Source of the DNA: Neckera pumila
Taxonomy: Eukaryota > Streptophyta > Bryopsida > Hypnales > Neckeraceae
Direction of reading: 5' to 3'
Length of the DNA stretch: 64,000 bases
NCBI GenBank assembly: GCA_963969595.1
Contig: OZ018412.1
Span: 15,502,501-15,566,500 of the forward strand
Numbering within the stretch: the first letter of the stretch is position 1; every line of letters starts with the position of its first letter. The notes under the pieces were generated by a model. That model was given only the letters and a program-made list of their open reading frames with translations, had not been told where the DNA came from and ran no database searches. This document shows positions 34,748 through 47,015 of the stretch, in pieces. Both the position numbers and the translations under genes were made by a program.

Positions 34748-36096
34748 TTAACTAGTTGGAACCATCCGGATATGCCCACCAGATGATAGCACTTGTCGTA
34801 TCTCTGTGATTTTCTCATTCCTTGCATTGACCTAGATGTACAACATGTCGGATTAGCACATACAAAAAAACATTCAAAGCACAAAGAAATGATACGCCAT
34901 TGTCCAATGCTACTTCTACTCACACCTATATAGTGACTCACTTTAAAATTTGGAAAGCCAGTTCGCTCAACTACAAGGTCATATTCTTCTAGAATAACGT
35001 CTTTGTTGAGGATGATGCCAATTTCATTGCGTATGTGTGCCACTGGCCACTTCTCACCGACCTCAAATGATGGCAGTACCATGTCGCCAAAGCGGACGCA
35101 CACTGCCACCATTACTGACACAGTTACCTGGTCTAGTGGCACCCATGTTTGATTCAATCCTGCCCTGAACCTCACATACTGAAAATTGGCATAAAGAACT
35201 TGTCGCCCGACATGATAACGGAACACAATGGTGTCTTCACTAACAACACATTTTGTGACGTCTTGTCCAACAACATACTTCTCATTCCAGCCATCGTCCA
35301 TGAGACTCTGCAGCAGTTCTGGGCTAGCCGTATCAAAAATATACATAGTAGTTGTGCGACGCACATTCTTCTCAACGGCAAAGAAGTCTGCCATCATGTG
35401 CATGGGTAAAAACCACTGAATGTGCGCAATCTTGCCGCCAGTTGTAGGCTTTATTGCGGCCGCAAAGTCGCTCGCTATTTTCAAACGAAACGCCTCGCTG
35501 CTGTGCATATCCGGTATAGGCCACTCTGGATCATGCAAGTCTGGTAGCGGGATCGGCTCCAAGTGGCCATATAACTCAACACCCGCTGGGGGCACGTAAA
35601 CAGCTCTTAAGTAAAATGTTCCATTGGTCATCAACTGACGATAGGATCTTCCGTTTCTGGTCACCTCGCCAAATGAGTGATGCAAAACTAGAATTAAATC
35701 CAATACAGAGCTTAGATGCACCCAATCTTCCCAAAAGGATGCATAAAGGTAATTGCAATTCCGTGGCTCAGGAAATGCGGCCGCAGGATCCAAATATAGC
35801 TGCCGGCGAAGATAAGCATGCCGAACAAGAATTGACTCCAACTTGGGTGCAGTTCGGCTCCCTACATGTTGCACACTCCATCTGAATGCCTTGATCTGAG
35901 CCTTCCAAGCACCAGCATTTGTGTCTTCACCATGCCTTCGAGCATCACGACCCCATGCACCTCGAGTTGTAGCTTGCAATGTCACCCACGAATCAATTTC
36001 TAAACGCATTAGTATCCACTTTCCGTTCACATCCTGGTTGTTGTAAACGACAACACTAGCCACTTCAGGCTTGGGTACATGGCGGTGAGCCATCAC
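34748..36096 (-). CDS. Gene D: two-exon hypothetical protein, possible ubiquitin-like C-terminus
   Basis: Exon 1 is 36096-34942 (385 codons). A 110-nt intron (donor AAA|GTGAGT, acceptor ATCTAG|G) leads to exon 2, 34831-34748, which stays in frame and ends in TAA, giving 412 aa with no internal stop. Ignoring the intron gives a longer but Cys-rich, unlikely tail. The first ~280 residues contain a Trp-rich start (SWVTLQATTRGAWG), a Pro-rich middle, and HIQWFLPMHMMADFFAVE. I do not recognise this part. The last ~90 residues (from about VSVMVAVCVRFG to SSGGHIRMVPTS) have the strand-helix-strand rhythm and size of a ubiquitin-like or PB1/RBD-like fold; this is inference. GC content is well above the flanks. 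It converges on gene C. Confidence 0.6.
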
Positions 36097-36520
36097 AAAT
36101 CGTCCTCTTCAGCAAACAATAGCTATTGCACAATGCACCACACTATAACAACTGACTGCACCACACTGCCTCTCAACTCTCATGAGGATGACAATCTAGG
36201 AACCGTTTACGCTGCCGCAAGTGCTCCTGCCAATACTGCAAACGTGGAATTTGAGGAATTCAAATTCCCGCCATGACCAACTGCCACAAGTCACTCTCGA
36301 GGTGTGATTCTTATGATCTTTCAACATATTATATTGCCTCTCGTTGATTAAAATAAACGAACTCCAATGGAGGCTAGTACCGGTACTCTTTGATGAACTC
36401 TGACAGAATAGGACTTGCAGTCACAGCCAAATGTTGACGTGGCACCATTGGTGGCTCCTTCCACCATGTACCTCAGCCTTTCCATAGTGAGCTCTCTTAC
36501 TGTGCGGGTAATTTTTACAG

Positions 36521-36554
36521 GGGGCCTTCCATAGAGTCCACTTGTGTTCTAATG
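36521..36554 (-). repeat. Right inverted repeat of the cassette
   Basis: Reverse complement of 25035-25068, with 22 bp exact at 36533-36554 and further weaker matching to 36521. It lies ~425 bp upstream of gene D's start. Confidence 0.8.
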
Positions 36555-37318
36555 CAAAGTGCCTTGAGCTCAGGACAACCTTCATTTTACTCAGTGGAAT
36601 TTGGGCCAACCATTTATAGGTTGTTGTTTGCTTCAAGGGCCCAGATCAATTGGATTTCATGCATTAGATGCAGGAGGCTTTTTGAATGTGCTATTTGACG
36701 GCCAAAATATAGTCCATGGTGGCTGTTGAGTATCTTGCCAATGTTTGGTGAACAACGCAGTTTATTTTGGATTTTGCTCAGAGTTGCGTTTCAGGATACT
36801 GGCTCCAGTTTTAATTTGTATCATCTGATTCTATGATCTGAAAAATCAATGTATGTGCATATATTAATTAGCTATTAAGAATAGCTATATATATATTTAT
36901 TTGTGAGCTATTTAGCTATAGGTGTCTATTTCCAAGGCTAGTTCCTAGAACTTGGATATGAAAGCATGAAAGAAAAGAAAAAAAAAAAAAAAAGGGAAAA
37001 AAAAAGGAGAAGAAGGAAAAAAGAAAAGAAAAGGAGATAAGAAGGAAAAAAGAAAAAAAAAGGAGATAAGAAGGAAAAAAGGGGAACTAATCAAGACCCA
37101 AAAAACTGTATTAAAAATCAACCGTTATCAAGACACAAGTAGCAGTTGGCAAAATCTCAATGGAGTAAATGAAGAAGGCGAGAGAGGAAATTTTGTCAAC
37201 CTCATCAGTGTCCTACATGTTGAGGTGAGCCACTAAAATCCGCTTCTTTCGAATTAATTCATCACAATAGAAGTCAAATTGGGAAGATAAGTCAACAATA
37301 ATTAGCGAATGAAGTTTA
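36555..37318. other. Flank with purine-rich tract, no gene
   Basis: After the right inverted repeat the sequence is non-coding. From 36960 to 37085 it is almost pure A/G with repeats of 'ggagataagaaggaaaaaagaaaa'. Confidence 0.6.
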
Positions 37319-37518
37319 NNNNNNNNNNNNNNNNNNNNNNNNNNNNNNNNNNNNNNNNNNNNNNNNNNNNNNNNNNNNNNNNNNNNNNNNNNNNNNNNNN
37401 NNNNNNNNNNNNNNNNNNNNNNNNNNNNNNNNNNNNNNNNNNNNNNNNNNNNNNNNNNNNNNNNNNNNNNNNNNNNNNNNNNNNNNNNNNNNNNNNNNNN
37501 NNNNNNNNNNNNNNNNNN
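37319..37518. other. Assembly gap (200 N)
   Basis: Exactly 200 undetermined bases, a common placeholder length for a gap of unknown size. It directly precedes a long (AG)n run, which probably stopped the assembly. Confidence 0.98.
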
Positions 37519-37620
<102 letters not shown>

Positions 37621-38284
37621 CACTGATCTAGTCACCCCATGTCTGGGCTTCTTCTCTTAATTCAACGTCATTACAGTATTCTTCTATTGTCAAGCATATT
37701 TTCACTAAATTGCTCAATCATATTTGTGCATTATGGTCTGTGAGATTTAGTGTTACATCAATCTCTGGGTAATCTTTCACAACTAAGAAGCTTTAGTTTG
37801 TGTTTCAAAGACTTGTATCCATTTGTTTTCGGGAGGGAGGGTGGGCACATACAGTTCATGTTTCATCAAGTTTCACCGAGAAAAATTCACGTAAATATTC
37901 TCGTTATGTTCTCTTGAGACACCTCTAGTTCAAACCCTCCTTATTGTTAAGAAATATTCCCCTTACAGCATCCTTGAGTCTACTGTAACCATTCTTGACA
38001 CTCAAAGTATTGCGATGTATATAGGGACATACATTTTTGGTCTTTAAAGTATCACAGCATATACGTTTTCTAGATCATAACTGCGTGATTTCAAGAGGAG
38101 CCTGTGTCTAGGTTCTCAGAAACAATATAATACTCTCTCTTTGCACAGATTTTTCAATACAAGATATCACCAAAAAAATCTCAAAGATATCACCAAAAAG
38201 CCTCTCAAATTATGTTGAATGGCTTATATAGTTCAACGAATGGCCTCCCATATGTCTACACCAAATAGTCTCACAGAAATAAAT

Positions 38285-38530
38285 CATGTTAAGGTTCGGG
38301 TGGGAGGTGGGTGAAAGTAAAACCCAATTAGTCAATTCATATGGTTTACAATTGGGGCAGATTCTATTCTCACAGATTTCAGTCCGTCATCAAGACTTGC
38401 ATTACTCTGTAAGACAATTTTTAGCAACGTACATGCATTCACAAAACATGTTAAGGTTCGGGTGGGAGGGTGGGTTAAAGCCACATCCTATCAAACTGTT
38501 CGTATGGTTTACACGAGGGGCAGATTCTAA
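38285..38530. repeat. Direct duplication, period ~163 bp
   Basis: The phrase CATGTTAAGGTTCGGGTGGG occurs at 38287 and 38450, followed in both by a similar run through '...atggtttac(a)...ggggcagattcta'. It is a tandem duplication with moderate divergence. Confidence 0.8.
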
Positions 38531-41500
38531 TTGATCAACACGAACTAGATCTTGCCCCCTAAACGTTCTGATTCAAAACGTTTACCATTGTACTCACTGA
38601 TTCACAGCTCCTACGGTGTCAAGCTATACGCTAGTACACAGTTTCTTGTTTCGTACTATTTCATTCAAGATGAGTACAGATTCTTGAACCCTACCGTTTA
38701 AACTCACTGGCTAAGTAACACATCTTCATACGAATAAGCATGTTTGAGGGTAAGAAAACAAACAGCCATAAGTCTAGAGCATGGCTCCGATCTCAGGATG
38801 TCACGCCTCACCTGCGCCCATGCATCCCAACACACGCAAAGTTTGTTAGCATACGTACGCAAGGTGTCTTCAGCGTGGCATCGGTTGTTATCCCGAGCAA
38901 AGATAAAAACAATACTACTAAAACATAAGAGCTGATTTGATTGAGCATCGACTTTTCAAGAAAATACGACCATCAACACTTGACCGCAAACACACAAACA
39001 CACCCTCCTCTCACAGCTGAATACCAAGCCCTGGCACCTGAGTTGCCGTTACAATATCCATAATGCTTGAAGTTGTACGCTGCAGTCCACAGTACAGAGA
39101 TGAACTAGCGAACTAGCGTGTCAGAGCTACAGTACAATCCGTCAGAGGTCGCTGGCAATGCATCTACAAGTGTGACTTGAGTTAAGGCACAGACTACAAG
39201 AAGCTTTCCAGGTACCCCGCCCTTCCCTTTTTTTGATTTATACCCGCTAGCACATGATTGTGACTGCCGGTTATCTACCTAAGTATGGAGCATTTGCGTT
39301 ACCACCGAAGGTGCTCTGTATTAGGGTTCGGTTCTTTATCGTTTTCGTATTGTGTTCCTCAGTGCCTTAGTCCAATTTGGTAGGGCAGAAAATGAGAAGA
39401 CACAAGAGTGTTTATTTTTATTCCTCATGTTCGAAACTGGTTCGTCTTCTGAGTGGAAATAATGCAGTGGTTTTGTACTGTCTCTGCCCTTTATGAATCA
39501 TATTGTCAAGCATACTTCAACTCTCGTATTAACTTGGTTAAATTCGTACCCCAACCATAACACGCATTTGCCGGATTTAGGTTGTGAGTATGCAAGTAAC
39601 TTCATACATTGCTAAGTTTGAGAGAGAGAGAGAGAGAGAGAACACACACTCACTGCATGGATGGTTGATGTCCAATTATCCATTGTACAGTGGAGAACAA
39701 AAAACAAATTAATTTATCTTCAAAGAAAAGTAACAATAAGCTCTCTTGCTTGAGTAGATCTAATCAAGAAGGACAACCTCATAGCATTAACAATTGTCCT
39801 TCAATGATTTTAGACCTACAACCAAAATCCTAGATGACTCTAACAAAAGTGGAAAGAAAAAGTGGATTTAATATTCAAAGTAAAGACACAAAGTGCCACA
39901 TCAACAAATTCAAGTGTTTTCATTTGTGAATAAAATGAATAGATAATAAATCCAAACAAGCAAGTCAAAATTTTGAAATATAAATTACAATATCGTAAAC
40001 TACAGTTATTCCAGGCTCAAATGTAGATGACTAGCCCTTTTGTATAGGTGTCCCATGCTTCTGACCAATAGACAAGGACTCATGGATATTATTGTTTGCC
40101 CTGAACCCCACCTTGCAAGGCCCTTGATCCACATTGCAAATTTGACTTCTTCCTTTGGCTACCTTCTCTGCCCACCTCAATCTTCAACTCCAAATCCTCT
40201 CCCCCAAGACCTATTCACTAGCCCCCTCCCTCAGCCGACAAGGCCATCATTCCTTCTCCTACATAGATCCCATTTTATTGAATGGATGATAAAGATTGCC
40301 CCCAAGTGAGTCTAAGGACCCGTCTTTAGCCTGGGTGCCCAAAGCTTTTGCGTGTAGTCAAATATATTTGAATACCTATGACCTCCATTTTATACTTTTT
40401 TTTCAACAAAAAATTCTTTAGCAAGTTCTTCATATGATGTTGTAGGTTTATAATGTACGGACTCTATAGTTAAGATTTGTTACTATACAAATCTCATCTA
40501 TAAAGTTTACCTAGTGTAATAGCAATTTCAACAAAGCAATAGTCGCTTCCTATTTTTTTCACTATACTCAAAGCATTTGATGATCATGAAAAACTCTTAT
40601 AATTAAATTATTGAAGAATTTCCAAAAATTTGATTTATTAATTGTTTTATTTAAAAAGGTCAATTTCAAGCCCTTTGAGCTTGTAAATATAAAGGAATTT
40701 TAGGAATTAATCTATTTGACAAATATTATCAATAAAAAATTATGTCTAGTGGGAATCTATAATAAGGGAATTTTCAAACGTCTCTTCTACATTGGTATTT
40801 TAAACACTATCACATCCCATTCAAAGGACCATTATAGATCACGTAATTCAATCTTTCTTACCTTCTTCTCATAATGTTGAGATTTGCATGTTGAAATAGA
40901 AAGAGATTGTGACCACTATTCCTCTGGCTCCTCCTACTACCGGAAAGGAGGGCCCTAACCAACTGAAATTTTCAAATTTTGAGTTGATATTAACAAACTA
41001 TGGTGCAGAAACAGACACTCCTCTATGATCTACATGAATAAGTGACAAAGGTTTGCTTTTGTGTTGCTTTCAATTCCAGCTATTGGAGGCATATGACTTA
41101 GCATTGTTTGTCAGAGTGGACCCTACGGTGCATTAATGGACCCTATTTTCATGGTAGCCTTTTTAGTCCATGGCTGATAACTCCTTGATTATTTTTTCCT
41201 CCGTCTTTTAATATACAAAGAATAATAATACACTCACAATAAAGAAATTTGTTTTATTTATCGACTCCCACTGCTAGACAAAATCTACTTTTTTTCTTGT
41301 ACACCCACCTTCATTTCTTGGTATAAGGCATCACCTTGGAAATTGTGGATCTTATTTTAGTAAGAAATACTAGTGAACTGGTAATTGACAATTTTAGGTT
41401 TGGAATGATTTCTTTCATATTATTTTGGGAATTGTAAAATTGGAACTTCCAGTAGCACTTGCCATGCTTTTACTATGCCCTGTACTATTGTTCTTGGCCC

Positions 41501-42312
41501 AATATAGAAACCAAATGATGAAGTATTCCTTCTCCCAGCCACTTCAACTTCTATTCTGCACCAAAATAAGATATATTTTGAAACCAGTAGAACAAACCTT
41601 TTCATTTAAAAAAAAACAAAAACTATTACATGTGGTATTCCTACTTGAATACCGCAGAACTCACGAAAGCCAAAATGCGCTTTTTATTTAATTCCGAAAT
41701 TGGCCAAGTTGGTCTTCAATGCTGCCAATTCTAGTGACTATCCACATCCAACTGAGGCCTATAACAACACATAGACATCCTAAGTAACATATTTATGTTT
41801 TCTATACTTCTAGTAGTGATCTCCACGGAAACTATCCTGCAAACATGAAATCTATGACAATAGAAGTGGCACTGCATGACCACAGACATTGCACATTCTT
41901 TGTGCATTTCCTACAAACACTTGGGATTAATAATAGTATTTTGCACAAATCCTACATGTAGATATAGTGATACACTACTCTCTTTGCACATGACAGGGCT
42001 ACAGTACAATACTTCTGAAACTGTTATTGCCTATGACCTTACTTCTACCATAAAACACATACTCAACTGTTCAATCTGAGTTTGTGGGCAACAAAATAAC
42101 CATTAACCACCACTCAACGCAGTCAAGATTATTTCTCAACTTTCGCAGTCATTCTCCACTGCCATTTCGTGATTGGGAACATTACAATGACTTGGTCAAC
42201 CTTTAAAAAGGACTTCCATTACAAATGAGCGCCTCCTAGATTCATCATCATCTTTTCTCCTTGGAATCAGGTTCAAAGGTTGGCTAAAAATTACCTTCTC
42301 CAAGTGCTCTAT
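38531..42312. other. No gene recognised
   Basis: A 3.8-kb stretch with mixed composition. Positions 38600-39450 are closer to 45% GC and gene-like, but frames are short and I recognise no domain. A Pro-rich 89-codon frame at 40040-40309 and overlapping frames at 41420-41691 on both strands have no support. Near 41807 the sequence CTTCTAGTAGTG resembles an inverted CACTA terminus, but I found no partner end. Confidence 0.4.
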
Positions 42313-43224
42313 TCATCTCCTCGTCAATTCTCTTTTGAGACGACAACCGGATTCTCCCACGTTCGCATCCAATGATCCAGCCTCCTCCACCAACTGCACA
42401 AAAGCTTCATCTCTCCAAATGGTCCTCCCTGTTCCTAATGGCGCGTCATTTTCTTCAAGTATTACTTCCGGGACTCGAAGTCCTTCATGTTGTGCATTGT
42501 CCCCTACTTCAAACAATGCAGGCTCTGCATTGGCGCCCAAGTTTCCATGTACACGTCGGCCCTTGATTTCTTTCCTTAAAACCACCTTCCATCCATGAGT
42601 CTCTCTAGCTTCCACAAAATAAACTTGCTCAATGTGCATAGGGAAAGCAAATGACTTGGGTCCAAAAGGCAAGCGTCATTCAAAGTTTGCAATCTTGAAG
42701 CCCCATCTATCTTTTTTCACTGTAGCATTGTGCCCTTCGTAGTCTGCTTTCACCCAATTGCATAAGAAGACAATCACGCACAATCCTCCATAATTCAATT
42801 CCACAATTTCTTCTAAATCCCAAACATACTCCACATCTGCCACCACAAAGTTCCAGTCCCTTGCCCCTGGCCTCCATGGACGACAAAATATCGCTGCAAT
42901 ACCCGAGTCACATGTCTTCAAGTGGTTCTCTGCGCTTATCACATGTAGGTGACTTCCGAAAACCCACATGCTGCAATACTTGGTTGCAAGCTCCGATGGA
43001 AGTTTTGACAAACACAGAATGTTTGGGTCCATGTCTCCATCATCAACAACCACTCTCCTGTTCACGTCCTCTTCCAACCACTGGGAGAATGGTTTTGGCG
43101 GTGCCAGCTCCGGAGGATACGATAATCTACGTTGTCCACGTTGTTGTCGATTGCTTCGTCTAAACCAATGCCTTCCATCTGTGATTTGTGCATGATACTC
43201 TCCATAAGCCCTGAAATTGGACAA
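42313..43224 (-). pseudogene. CACTA transposase 3' part: DUF4216 domain
   Basis: The minus-strand frame from 43224 encodes a linker (YGEYHAQITDGRHWFRR), then MWVFGSHLHV, DWNFVVADVEYVWDLEEIVE and VIVFLCNWVKADYE...WGFKIANFE, the typical DUF4216 layout of a Trp/Cys strand followed by 'G...NF'. A TGA at 42676-42678 interrupts it. The same frame then continues with LPFGPKSFAFPMHIEQVYFV and GWKVVLRKEIKGRR, the expected rest of the domain. The stop probably replaces a CGA arginine codon. The domain sits C-terminal to the catalytic region; its role is unknown. Confidence 0.85.
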
Positions 43225-43644
43225 CCCTTATATGTTAGAGGTAGCCATCCAACTTCCGTTCTTTAATTTATCACGTCAAATACAGTGCCTAGTTCCACAA
43301 AAACTGCCAAAATATTTTCCAATTGCTTTTGCCTACTCTGCCTTCAATGAAATCTTATACACATGCTACTAAAATCCTACCTCTTGTCATTACAAAACCA
43401 TCATGCAACATAATACACCTCAGGAGCTCATGAAGTCAAATTGCCAAGTCAGTTTAGGTATAACGACTCTTCAAACTTGAAAACACATACTGTCCTCTAT
43501 TTTACTATTACCAAGGGTATTACGGCAATCCCACAAGCTATGCTTCTCTCAAAATCACTCAGAGAGATCACTCCTTGTAATTTAAGGTATACACGTGAGT
43601 TAAGAGGGTACTTGATGTGAGGCTATTTACTTTAATTTTTGTAT

Positions 43645-44670
43645 TTAAGGGTGACCGTATTTTTGCATAAAAAGCTACAAGGGGCATATTTCTAATACCC
43701 AATGTTTTTTGTAAAGTCATTCATGAGGGTTTTTAAGCTGGGCTATTTTATATATAAAACTGAAGTGTCCAATTTCTCCCGCACACACTTTATGGAATTT
43801 TGGCACTAGGTGTGAATATATATTCCCTTAGTGGTCCAAATATAATTTTGTTTTAATTGGATTTCCAAATCAAAAGTTATACTCTCCAAACTTTTTTGGA
43901 CGCCTAAGCAGTTTGGACATCTTTTGGGCATCTTTTGGGCATCTTTTGCAATAATGTTCATCAACTTTTGAAATTTGGCACGTATATAACTAATAAAATA
44001 TGACATACAATAGTCTACGAGAATTTAGTTCACAAATCATATTCTAAGATGAGTCAAAATTTGTTAGCTATACTGAGGCGTCTTTAAGAAAAAACATTTT
44101 CTTCTAAGTTCAAGCCCTATTATCTTGCAATCTAAGTTGTCAAAGTTCTTGAATTTTTTTTTCACGTGTCCCAAATGTATTTCTCTTATTTTTTATCATT
44201 TGAATCTAAAATACAAAATTTCCTCATTGCACAAGAAATCATCAAAATTGATGACTAGTATATTGCCAATGCACTTTGCTTCCTTTAATTGCATATTGAT
44301 TTAAAATAAGCTAGACTCCATATTTGCTTTTAAATTTTCTTAGAAGTGAACCTAAAGACATATACTTATAAATGGTCAAAATCTTCATTTGGTATAGAGC
44401 AAAAATTTTACTCAAAGAGAGCTCAAAGTCTACTTCTCCATTTCGTAGGATTGATAAAAAGTTTGTTTTTTCTCACTTCAAAAGTTATAATCTTTCAATC
44501 CACATGATCAAATGGTCTAAAATTGTTTCCGCACATTGACTTACTTGTTTACTATATTTTTATACAATTGAAATTATAAAAATTATTATTATTATTTATG
44601 ACATTTCATAAAAAATTGGCAGTATTAGACTTTTTATCTTCCAAAACACCCTCTTTCCTTTAGGGGTTAA
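43645..44670. mobile_element. Worn TTAA-family element inside the CACTA element
   Basis: The right end CCTTTAGGGGTTAA (TTAA at 44667-44670) matches the family terminus. The interior upstream of it (44380-44640) resembles copies 1 and 2, for example 'cacttcaaaagttataatctttcaatcc' against their 'cactttgaacgcagatatcttgcaat'. The left end is uncertain: TTAAGGGTGACC at 43645 is a candidate only. Insertion in what would be a CACTA intron fits nesting. Confidence 0.5.
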
Positions 44671-45521
44671 TAACAATTTTACCATTGAACACTTCAAAAT
44701 CTTCACTAAAGCTATTTCATGAACATTCCATTTAATACAAATGTCTTTAACCTAGATTGATTCAAAGATTGAAGTTAAATGGATTATAAACTCTATCCTC
44801 ATGTTGTACAATTTTCAGTTTGTTGAACATGCTATAATAAACCTCTCGAATTGTGCAATGTGACAAAATTTGTCACTTATGATCAGTGTCTTATAATAAT
44901 ATACATATACACACACACTATTAATACCATGGCACAATCTCAATCAACATCAATTCATTGTAAATTCTTTTTATTATCTCTGTTTTATGATCTACATAAA
45001 AGTATCTATCCACATCTATTTTCACTATACTAATAAAAATTTGCACAATCCCTATTTGTTAAGGGTAATTTATTAATAAATGTTTCTACTACAGGATATT
45101 TTTACATAGCCTAATTTATATATAATAGAGTATATGGCATTTTATAAACCCTGTAGTAGTCCTACATATTGTATAAATTTTTTTCCTTTTGAATTAAATG
45201 GACCCTATCTTTTAACTCACGTAGTTTTCTTAAAATTGATAGTGATCTCCTTGGGTAAAATCATTACACACTGATTGGTCACATTTATGACTACCTCCCT
45301 TCCCCTGTCATTCTATGGAATTCACAACCTTCCACAGTATTCTTCATCATATATTGAGAACCTTGACTTACACATGCCGTAAGCATTATATCAATCAACA
45401 TCTAGCCCATACAAAAACACGCTCATCATGACAAAAACTGAAAATAAAATTTTCATGCATACATTTTCATGCTCTCTATTAGCAACTTCCTTTTCCTTCA
45501 AGTGCTGTGTGTTTTACTTAC

Positions 45522-46467
45522 TTGCGGTAAGTCTCCAACTGCATTGCATTCTCCAGCACAAAATCGTGCATCCACCCCCTCAGCTCCTCGGAAAGTTTCC
45601 GTGGTCTTCCCTTGCCTTCCACTATTTCATTTTTCATTATAGGATCTTCTTCACTATTTCAGACGCGCCTGCTCAATAGATTGTACTCCGTCATGTACTC
45701 GGTGACAAAGCCCAATGCCTCCTCTACTTGGTACCCTTGAGCGATGCTTCCCTCCAGTTTTGCCAAGTTCCTCACAAATTCCTTCAATCCCTTGAAGTAT
45801 CTCTCGAAGGGATACATCCACCTACTGTGGACTGGGCCACACATGAACACCTCTTCCACAAGGTGCACAGTCAAGTGCACGGTAATGTCAAAGAAAGAAG
45901 GCGGAAACTCTCTCTCTAAAGTGGCCAACGTCTCAGCAGCATCGTCAAGAGTTGTTTGCTGCTATTAGGATCAATAACCTTCGTGCACAATCTCTGATAT
46001 AGTCTACTCAGTCTCATTATGGCACCCACTACTCTTCTATTACCTACATTCCTCAAGTACACTGGTATTATTTGTTGCAGTAAGATGTGATGGTCATGCG
46101 ATTTCAAACCTCGCAGCTTCCCTTTGCTGATTTTTGTGTGTAACATTGATACATAGCGAGATGGGGTCTTTATTGATCGCAGTATATCTAGAAACTCCTT
46201 CCTCTCTGCTATGGACAAGACATATGGGGCATCAGGAAGCCAGAGCTAGTCATTGTTAGCCCCTCGTTGTTGCAGCCAAAGCTGCGGGCAAATCCCCCTT
46301 TGTTGCATATCAATTTGCATACTTGTGTTATCTTTGTCCCCCATGAGAATCTTCAGAATGTTGTCACTGACGTTTTTTTCAACATGCATGGGTCCAGCAT
46401 TTGGCGAAGTGGAAGATCCTGCTCCACCACAGAATATGTAAGTTAGTGCATACAGCATTGGCAACAT
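45522..46467 (-). pseudogene. CACTA transposase middle part: Transposase_21 end and DUF4218
   Basis: Minus-strand frames give AGPMHVEKNVSDNILKILMG (the end of the catalytic region), SGLKSHDHH-type text (LRGLKSHDHHILLQQIIPVY), then DITVHLTVHLVEEVFMCGPV and HSRWMYPFERYFKGLKEFVR, which are diagnostic of DUF4218. A TGA at 45659-45661 interrupts a frame that continues as NSEEDPIMKNEIVEGKGRPR and ends at a good splice donor (CGCAA|GTAAGT at 45522/45521). One more frameshift lies near 46220-46245. No function is expected from this broken copy. Confidence 0.88.
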
Positions 46468-47015
46468 TTGTCAATTCCTATATACTTCCATTGATTCCAG
46501 GCCAAAGTTTTGAAACTATGATTTCATGATTCATAATTTCATACATTCAGAAAAATAAATTTACCGCATGACTATACCAGACATGCGGTATTAGAATTCC
46601 TTTCTTCCTACTCTAGTTTGCGAAGCACTACCTAGTCTTCACGAAGGACCTTTGCATTTTTCTATTCGGTTCAATACTTTTCATGAAAACTTCACATAGC
46701 TAATTCCATCTCCACTACATGAAAACTATCGACATGTATGCCTATTCATCTTACTAAGTTCTGAATTTGATTACTCCATCAGCACAAATGATCGCACGCA
46801 ACATGCATTCATGATCTACATGAGTCACTTGCATTTCCATACGGCAGCTCATTCATTAATGCATTACAGAGTACATCGGTTGACAACAAATTCAAGCTAA
46901 GATCAAGAGCAAATACTAGTCAATATGGAAGCTCAAAAAGCGTAGATACTCTTTTCACTCCAAATTGTTTCATAGGGTCGTCCTCTCTGTCTTCACGTCC
47001 TCCGTCAGCAAGATA

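Larger units (their letters stand above)
25035..36554. mobile_element. 11.5-kb inverted-repeat-bounded gene cassette (putative large DNA transposon)
   Basis: A 22-bp exact inverted repeat (begins CATTAGAACACAAGTGGACT), extending with mismatches to ~34 bp, sits at 25035-25068 and 36521-36554. Between them the DNA is GC-richer than its surroundings and contains gene A (+), a zinc-finger/dioxygenase gene (-), a possible small gene (-), gene C (+) and gene D (-). The four large genes form two convergent pairs. I see no target-site duplication and recognise no transposase, so mobility is inferred from the inverted repeats, the multigene layout, methylation-type decay and the dioxygenase family, relatives of which ride on transposons in fungi and other eukaryotes. 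The true termini could lie further out. Confidence 0.5.

Noticed and set aside
40040..40309. Pro-rich 89-aa plus-strand frame
   Set aside because: No domain, no splice or promoter support, and composition fits chance in a pyrimidine-rich stretch.
41807..41818. CTTCTAGTAGTG as a CACTA terminus
   Set aside because: Resembles a CACTA end in reverse, but its orientation does not fit the 42.3-52.3 kb element and no partner end was found.
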